Assembly (NCBI RefSeq): GCF_040729435.1
Contig: NZ_CP160398.1
Location: forward strand, 682,001 to 746,000
Length of the DNA: 64,000 bases
Reading direction: 5' to 3'
Origin: Pseudomonas sp. HOU2
Lineage (GTDB): Bacteria; Pseudomonadota; Gammaproteobacteria; Pseudomonadales; Pseudomonadaceae
Part shown: one piece after another, positions 59,081 through 64,000 of the stretch
Layout of the letters: each line of letters begins with the position of its first letter
How positions within the stretch are numbered: position 1 is the first letter of the stretch
The notes under the pieces: generated by a model
Database searches by the model: none
Told to the model about the DNA's origin: nothing
Seen by the model: only the letters and a program-made list of their open reading frames with translations
Program-made: the position numbers and the translations under genes

Positions 59081-59494
59081 CTAAACCTCGGACGGCCCTT
59101 TGAGCTCGACCTGATTGCCGTCCGGGTCGAAGCAATACAACGAGAGACCGTAGCCCTCGGCGCCGAAGCGTCTGGCGGCTTTTTCCACGGTCAGACCGTG
59201 CGCCTGCAAGTGTTCGATCAGCGCCGGCTCATCAAAGGGCTCGATACGCAGGCAGAAGTGATCGACGTTGCGCCGCTCGGTACCGGCCGCCCCGCCACCC
59301 TTTTTGCCCAGTTCGCCTTGCAAGTCGACGAGGTCGATCATTGAGGTCCCGGCGCGCAGGTGCACCAGCCCCAATGGCTCGTTGTGCCTGACCACCTCGG
59401 CACCGAAGACCTGGCGGTAAAAGTCGATACTGCGTTGCAGATCGGCGACGCGCAGGACGATGTGATCAATATGTTGAATCGAAAACGGATGCAT
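59081..59494 (-). CDS. VOC-family (glyoxalase-like) protein
   Basis: 137 residues, IQHIDHIVLRVADLQRSIDFYRQVFGAEVV and NVDHFCLRIEPF with DPDGNQVELKGP; the metal-binding His, His and Glu are present. Three bases from the convergent LysE stop. Substrate unknown. Confidence 0.92.
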   Translation of the reverse strand: MHPFSIQHIDHIVLRVADLQRSIDFYRQVFGAEVVRHNEPLGLVHLRAGTSMIDLVDLQGELGKKGGGAAGTERRNVDHFCLRIEPFDEPALIEHLQAHGLTVEKAARRFGAEGYGLSLYCFDPDGNQVELKGPSEV

Positions 59495-59516
59495 AAACTC
59501 GACACCTCACCCACTC

Positions 59517-59602
59517 TGTAGGAGCTGCCGCAGGCTGCGATCTTTTGCCTTTGATTTTAAGAAACAAGATCAAAAGATCGCAGCCTGCGGCAGCTCCTAC
59601 AC
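59517..59602. repeat. REP doublet, TGTAGGAGCTGCCGCAGGCTGCGATC family
   Basis: Almost perfect inverted arms with a ~25-base A/T loop. Lies just upstream of ada, so it may shape its leader or shield it. Confidence 0.92.
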
Positions 59603-59678
59603 GGTAGTTCAGGGGAATTGGAAATTCACTGTCGATTTTTCGGTGGAGCCATCGAGAATCTGGTTTTACTCTCAGGCC

Positions 59679-60761
59679 ATGAACATACAAACCGCACTGT
59701 TGCCACCCCACGCCGAGATGGTTCGCGCCATGCTCGAACGCGACACCGCCTACGAGGGGGTGTTCTTCACGGCCGTGAAAACCACCGGGATCTTCTGTCG
59801 CCCCAGCTGCACGGCGCGCAAGCCGAAACCGGAGAACGTCGAATTCTTCGCCCACGCCGATGAGTGCTTGAGCGCAGGCTACCGTGCCTGCCTGCGCTGC
59901 AAACCGCTGGACGCCGCAGCCATCGCCCCCGATTGGGTGCAGCGCCTGCTCACTGCGGTCGATGCCGACCCGGAAGTGCGCTGGAGCGACGCCCAGTTGC
60001 TGGCCGAGGGCATCGAACCGCTGAAGCTGCGGCGCTGGTTCAAGCAGCATTTCGGCATGACCTTCCATGCGTGGCTGCGTACGCGCCGACTCGGTATGGC
60101 GCTGGGCGGGATCAAACAAGGCACCTCGATTGACCATGCGGCATTCGATTCCGGCTACGAATCGCTCAGCGGTTTTCGCGATGCGTTCCAGAAGTCGTTC
60201 CACATCACCCCGGGCCGCGCAGCCAACAGTGAACCCCTGCTGTTCACCCGCCTGACCACGCCGCTGGGGCCGATGATCGCCATGGCCGAACGTCGCGGAC
60301 TGGTGTTGCTGGAGTTTCTCGATCGCCCGGCGTTGACCCACGAAGTCGAAGAGCTGCAAACCCGCCACGGCTACGTGGTCGCACCGGGGCACAACGCGTA
60401 TTTGCGGCAGATCGAAGCGCAACTCAACGAATATTTTGCCGGGACCCGCACTCTGTTCAGCGTGCCGCTGCACCTGCCCGGCAGCGCGTTCGACCGGCAA
60501 GTCTGGGAGCAACTGCTGCAAATTCCATACGGCCAGACCAGCACCTATGGCAGCCTCGCGGCACGCTTGGGCAAACCCGGCGCCAGTCGTGCGGTGGGGC
60601 TGGCCAACGGGCACAATCGGCTGGCGATCGTGGTGCCGTGCCATCGGGTGATCGGTGCGGACGGTTCGTTGACCGGCTATGGTGGTGGGCAGCCGCGCAA
60701 GGCGTTTCTGCTGAGGCTGGAAAACGCTGCGGTGCAGCTCACGCAACCACTGGCTTTCTGA
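59679..60761 (+). CDS. ada: Ada: DNA-repair methyltransferase and transcriptional activator
   Basis: 360 residues, full three-part Ada. Zinc/methyl-acceptor Cys40, Cys44, Cys71 and Cys74 (E. coli 38, 42, 69, 72), Cys40 taking methyl from phosphotriesters; an AraC-type HTH region at about 90-190; and the O6-methylguanine domain with acceptor Cys321 in VVPCHRVIG. Positive regulator of the adaptive response, here beside alkA. The ATG at 59679 gives E. coli-like length; an upstream GTG at 59643 is less likely. No classical Ada box was found between the REP and the start. Confidence 0.95.
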   Translation: MNIQTALLPPHAEMVRAMLERDTAYEGVFFTAVKTTGIFCRPSCTARKPKPENVEFFAHADECLSAGYRACLRCKPLDAAAIAPDWVQRLLTAVDADPEVRWSDAQLLAEGIEPLKLRRWFKQHFGMTFHAWLRTRRLGMALGGIKQGTSIDHAAFDSGYESLSGFRDAFQKSFHITPGRAANSEPLLFTRLTTPLGPMIAMAERRGLVLLEFLDRPALTHEVEELQTRHGYVVAPGHNAYLRQIEAQLNEYFAGTRTLFSVPLHLPGSAFDRQVWEQLLQIPYGQTSTYGSLAARLGKPGASRAVGLANGHNRLAIVVPCHRVIGADGSLTGYGGGQPRKAFLLRLENAAVQLTQPLAF

Positions 60762-60792
60762 AGCTTTGCTCCACTCACAAGAAGGGATTTCG

Positions 60793-61590
60793 ATGAACGC
60801 GCTCGACACTCGGTTCCACCAGTTACACCAGGAAGGTCTGCTGATCCTGACCAACGTCGCCGACGCCACCGGTGCGCGGCTGGTCGAGCACGCGGGCGGT
60901 AAAGCCGTCGCCACCAGCAGCGCGGCAGTTGCTTGGGCGCATGGTTATCCAGACGGCAACACCCTGCCCCTCGAGCGGCTGATTTCAACCGTGGAATCCA
61001 TCGCGCGGGTGATCCAGGTGCCGCTGAGCGTGGACATCGAGGCCGGCTATTCCGATGACCTCGGGCGTGTGGCCGAAGTCATCGAAGCGGTGCTCGCTGC
61101 CGGTGCGGTCGGGATCAATATCGAGGACGGCAGCGGCGCCCCGGAGTTGTTGGCGCGCAAGATCGATGTGGCACGCGAAGTCGCCCGCAAACGCGGTGTG
61201 AAGCTGTTCATCAACGCGCGCACCGATGTCTACCTCAAGGGTCTGGTTCCGGCCGAGGATCGCGTCGCCGAAACCCTGCGCCGCTCGGCGTTGTATCAGG
61301 CCGCCGGCGCCGATGGTCTGTTTGCCGCCGGCGTGACCGCCACCTATGAAATCGAGGCAATCTGCAAGGGCACGTCACTGCCGGTGAACGTGCTCGGCTT
61401 CGCCTGCCTGCCGTCGCCGACAGAGCTGCAAGCGCTGGGTGTGCGGCGCTTGAGCGCCGGGTCTGGCATCGCCGAATTCCTCTACGGCGCGATGGGCTCG
61501 TTGGTGAAAAGCTTCCTCGCCAGCGGCAAGCTCGACACCCACGACCTGAAGGCGCTGACCTACGGCGAAGTCAACGGACTGCTGAAATAG
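60793..61590 (+). CDS. Isocitrate lyase/PEP mutase superfamily protein
   Basis: 265 residues, TIM-barrel: LILTNVADATGARLVEHAG, AVATSSAAVAWAHGYPDG, the metal-site segment SVDIEAGYSD, GINIEDGS and LFINARTDVYL. Lacks the KKCGH-type isocitrate lyase motif, so it is in the carboxyphosphonoenolpyruvate/methylisocitrate-like branch with unknown substrate. AAGGGA precedes the ATG. One base before alkA, so it is probably in the ada-alkA operon. Confidence 0.92.
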   Translation: MNALDTRFHQLHQEGLLILTNVADATGARLVEHAGGKAVATSSAAVAWAHGYPDGNTLPLERLISTVESIARVIQVPLSVDIEAGYSDDLGRVAEVIEAVLAAGAVGINIEDGSGAPELLARKIDVAREVARKRGVKLFINARTDVYLKGLVPAEDRVAETLRRSALYQAAGADGLFAAGVTATYEIEAICKGTSLPVNVLGFACLPSPTELQALGVRRLSAGSGIAEFLYGAMGSLVKSFLASGKLDTHDLKALTYGEVNGLLK

Positions 61591-61591
61591 C

Positions 61592-62221
61592 ATGCCGGAT
61601 CGTTATCAGGCGGCCAGCGCGTTTCTGGCCGCGCTCGACGAGGACTGGCAGCGCCACGTCGCAGCCGTCGGCCCGTGTCTGCATCAACCACACCCGGCGC
61701 GCGATCCTTACGAATCGCTGGTGCGGGCGATTGCCTATCAGCAACTGCACGCCAAGGCTGGGGATGCAATTGTCGGGCGTCTGGTGGCGCTGTTTCCGGG
61801 GCAGACGTTTCCCCGGCCGGAACAGGTTCTCGCGACCGACTTCGATCAACTGCGCGGCTGCGGTTTTTCGGCGGGCAAGATTGCGACCATTCAGGGCATC
61901 GCCCAGGCAACACTGGACGGCGTGGTACCGGATTATCCCACCGCGCTGGCGATGGACGATGAGGCGCTGATTGAACGTTTGGTCAGCCTGCGCGGGGTTG
62001 GCCGCTGGACCGTGGAGATGCTGCTGATTTACAGCCTGGAGCGCATGGATATTCTGCCGGCGGATGATTTTGGCGTGCGCGAGGGCTATCGCCGATTGAA
62101 GGGGCTGGAGGTGCAGCCGACGCGCAGACAGATGATCGAAATCGGCTTGGCGTGGAGTCCGTTTCGGACGGTGGCGGCTTGGTACCTGTGGCGCATGCCA
62201 AAACCGCTGCCCTCACCCTAG
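61592..62221 (+). CDS. alkA: DNA-3-methyladenine glycosylase II
   Basis: 209 residues, helix-hairpin-helix glycosylase that removes alkylated purines. HhH motif LVSLRGVGRWTVEMLLIYSLERMDILPADD with the catalytic aspartate in the PADD segment. Shorter than E. coli AlkA, as is usual in pseudomonads. The last codons (LPSP) and the stop TAG lie inside the MITE-like repeat starting at 62209, so the native C-terminus may have been altered by its insertion. Confidence 0.95.
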   Translation: MPDRYQAASAFLAALDEDWQRHVAAVGPCLHQPHPARDPYESLVRAIAYQQLHAKAGDAIVGRLVALFPGQTFPRPEQVLATDFDQLRGCGFSAGKIATIQGIAQATLDGVVPDYPTALAMDDEALIERLVSLRGVGRWTVEMLLIYSLERMDILPADDFGVREGYRRLKGLEVQPTRRQMIEIGLAWSPFRTVAAWYLWRMPKPLPSP

Positions 62222-62389
62222 CCCTCTCCCGGAGGGAGAGGGAACTGACTGGGAGAGATTGGAGATATCCGCCGACCTGAAATAGCGGCTGTGAATCCAA
62301 TAGTCGCCCCGGATTTTCAGGTCGATGTATCACGCAAGACTCCTCGGTCGGCTCCCTCTCCCTCCGGGAGAGGGCTGGGGTGAGGGTTG
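62209..62389. repeat. MITE-like repeat, CCCTCACCCTAGCCCTCTCCC family
   Basis: Terminal arms CCCTCACCCTAGCCCTCTCCC and GGGAGAGGGCTGGGGTGAGGG, internal GACCTGAAA/TTTTCAGGTC inverted repeat, and CAGGTCGATGTA plus CTCCTCGGTCGG shared with 31289-31453. Ends six bases before the convergent gene's stop codon. Confidence 0.85.
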
Positions 62390-62394
62390 GCTTT

Positions 62395-63495
62395 TCAGAG
62401 GCCAGACTTCAACTTGCTGAACGCCCGAATCAAAGCCCGATTGAACGCCTTGCCATTGTCATTCTTGCTGTACAGCGAAGCCCGCACCGCCTCCGACGGA
62501 TACGTACCCGGATCATTACGGATCGACGCATCCACCAGACTATCCGCCGCCGTGATCGCATTGGCGTAGTGGATGGTGTCGGTGATCGGCGCGATCACCT
62601 CAGGGGTCATCAGGTAATCCATCAACGCCAGCCCGGCCTGTGGATGGGGCGCGTCCTTGGGAATGACCATGGCGTCAAACCAGATCAACGTACCTTCTTT
62701 GGGGATGCGGTAACTGAGCTGAAACGGCTTGTTTGCCGCTTGCGCCTGACCTGCTGCAATCGCCACGTTGCCGTTCCACGACATCGCCACGCAGGTGTTG
62801 CCGTTGGCCAGGTCGCTGATATTCAGGTCGTTGTCGAAGTAACGGATGTACGGACGGATCTTCGCCAGTTGCTGTTCGGCGAGTTTCAGGTCATCGAGGC
62901 TCTGGCGGTTGATGTCCAGGCCCAGGTACTTCATGACCGCCGCGAACACTTCGTTCGGATCGTTGAGCAGACTCACGCCACAGTCGGCAAATTTCGAGAC
63001 CACCGCCGGGTCGAACAGCATCGCCCAGCTGTCGGTCGGCGCATTCGGCAGACGCTGCTTGATCGCCTGCTCCTGATAACCCACACCAGTAGTGCCCCAG
63101 GCATAAATCCCGGCGTAACGGTTGCCTGGATCGAATACCGCCATGTGCTGGCGAAACTCCTCACCAACCCCGGCAAAGTGCGGCACCCGGGCCTTGTCCA
63201 GCGGCTGGATCGCACCGCTCTCGATGGCCCGCGACAGGTGTTGCCCGGCGGTCAGCACCAGGTCATACCCGCTGCGCCCGGTGAGCAGTTTGGTCTCCAC
63301 GGTTTCCAGCGAATCGAAGTGATCGGCGACCACCTGAATGCCGGTCTGCGTCTCGAAGTTCTTCAGCGTATCCGGGGCCAGGTACTCGCCCCAGATGTAT
63401 AGATTGACCACCGGTCTGGCGGTGTCGGCGGCCTGCACACACAGGGGTGCAAGCACCAGCAATAACGCTTGAGTCAGTTTGTGCAGGCCCATCAT
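62395..63495 (-). CDS. Polyamine ABC transporter substrate-binding protein, PotF/SpuD type
   Basis: 366 residues, signal peptide to about residue 22 (VQA-AD). Family features: NLYIWGEYLAPDTLKNFE, GYDLVLTAGQHLSRAIESG, YAWGTTGVGYQ, and WNGNVAIAA. It probably binds putrescine or a related amine. Its ATG overlaps the upstream deiminase stop (TGATG), so they are one unit; permease genes are not in the window. Confidence 0.92.
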   Translation of the reverse strand: MMGLHKLTQALLLVLAPLCVQAADTARPVVNLYIWGEYLAPDTLKNFETQTGIQVVADHFDSLETVETKLLTGRSGYDLVLTAGQHLSRAIESGAIQPLDKARVPHFAGVGEEFRQHMAVFDPGNRYAGIYAWGTTGVGYQEQAIKQRLPNAPTDSWAMLFDPAVVSKFADCGVSLLNDPNEVFAAVMKYLGLDINRQSLDDLKLAEQQLAKIRPYIRYFDNDLNISDLANGNTCVAMSWNGNVAIAAGQAQAANKPFQLSYRIPKEGTLIWFDAMVIPKDAPHPQAGLALMDYLMTPEVIAPITDTIHYANAITAADSLVDASIRNDPGTYPSEAVRASLYSKNDNGKAFNRALIRAFSKLKSGL

Positions 63496-64000
63496 CACAC
63501 CCCCTGGCGATTAGACGTGCCGGCGTACTGCGGCATGGTGATGCACGCGACGTTGCCGCCACCGAGGAGGATTTCCCGGGAGTTTTCGATGCCGACGATC
63601 TTGTGCTGCGGGAACAGTTCGGCCAGCGTCGCCAGCGCCACCTGATCGTTGCGATCGCCGAACAGCGGCACCACGATCGAGCTGTTGCCGGCGTAGTAGT
63701 TGATGTACGACGCGCAGATTTGGGTGCCGGCCTGGCGGGTGTGGGTGCTGTCCTGCTGATCGAGGCCTTCGGCTTCTTCGGCGGTCCACTCCAGCACGTC
63801 CGGTTGCGGCAGCTTGTGCACGATCAACTCGCGGCCACGGCTGTCGCGGGTGCTGCGCAGGATGTCGTAGGCCTCCTGATAGATTTCCCACTGCGGATCA
63901 TCGCGGTTGTCGGTCCACTGCAGCACCACTTCGCCAGGGCGCACGAAGCAAGCGAGGTCATCGACATGGCCATCGGTCTCGTCGAACTTGCAGCCGCGTG
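63495..64000 (-). CDS. Agmatine deiminase family protein (5' part beyond window)
   Basis: C-terminal ~168 residues, in frame to the window edge. Visible motifs: RGCKFDETDGHVDDLACFV (substrate and general-base segment), CASYINYYAGNSSIVVPLFGDR and the catalytic cysteine in GGGNVACITMPQ, all of the AguA/peptidyl-arginine-deiminase family that makes N-carbamoylputrescine from agmatine. The usual residue before the cysteine in AguA is histidine (GNIHC) and here it is alanine, so this may be a paralogue. Coupled to the polyamine-binding protein gene. Confidence 0.88.
   Translation of the reverse strand, partial: RGCKFDETDGHVDDLACFVRPGEVVLQWTDNRDDPQWEIYQEAYDILRSTRDSRGRELIVHKLPQPDVLEWTAEEAEGLDQQDSTHTRQAGTQICASYINYYAGNSSIVVPLFGDRNDQVALATLAELFPQHKIVGIENSREILLGGGNVACITMPQYAGTSNRQGV

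Overview
The window is a GC-rich stretch of chromosome from a Pseudomonas of the P. fluorescens group. The evidence is the gene content and order: a nadK-to-pepN operon, the ldcA/dnaQ/rnhA/gloB/mltD/npp/fabI block that I recall in the same order in P. aeruginosa, and many short REP-type intergenic repeats typical of this group. Nothing indicates a plasmid or a prophage, and I saw no rRNA, tRNA or CRISPR. Both ends cut through genes: an RND-type outer-membrane efflux protein on the left and an agmatine-deiminase-like gene on the right.

Layout. 1-5000: efflux channel end, a copper-handling pair (SCO, PCu(A)C) closed by a terminator, an unknown two-membrane-segment protein preceded by a possible 31-codon gene, a membrane protein/XRE regulator pair with a palindromic operator candidate, and an orphan NitT/TauT-type binding protein. 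5000-12300: LTA-synthase-like envelope enzyme, a ZnuD-like TonB receptor with a 7+3+7 Zur-box palindrome, and katG. 12300-18900: one tightly packed leftward operon nadK, metallophosphoesterase, rhomboid protease, yeaC, DUF2797, pepN. 18900-26300: DUF1853 protein, ArsB-type transporter, FMN reductase, a small unknown, a LysR regulator, and ldcA overlapping a GNAT acetyltransferase gene. 26300-31250: dnaQ, rnhA, a methyltransferase, gloB, mltD. 31500-39800: the five-gene nppA1A2BCD-type peptide ABC transporter followed by fabI. 39800-51400: regulators and small enzymes (LysR, VOC, GAF-GGDEF cyclase, molybdenum hydroxylase plus cytochrome c, chloroperoxidase-type hydrolase, GFA, methyltransferase, VOC, AraC, DJ-1, LysE). 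51564-55259: a 1231-residue, less GC-rich gene for a toxin-like protein ending in a Fic domain. 55300-58200: bphO-bphP heme oxygenase/bacteriophytochrome. 58400-64000: LysE exporter, VOC, ada, PEP mutase-like protein, alkA, polyamine-binding protein and the deiminase.

Working together: ada and alkA form an alkylation-repair neighbourhood; bphO makes the biliverdin chromophore for bphP; the (2Fe-2S) subunit, molybdopterin subunit and cytochrome make a periplasmic hydroxylase chain; the npp genes make a complete importer with two binding proteins; ldcA plus GNAT and the polyamine-binding protein plus deiminase point to polyamine metabolism.

Intergenic space is filled with at least six families of REP/REPIN or MITE-like repeats; no RAYT transposase lies in the window. 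The best candidate for something undescribed is the large Fic-domain protein. Secondary leads are the operator-like repeats at 3226-3272 and 58261-58338, the small gene at 3009-3104, and a mobile repeat that supplies the alkA stop codon.
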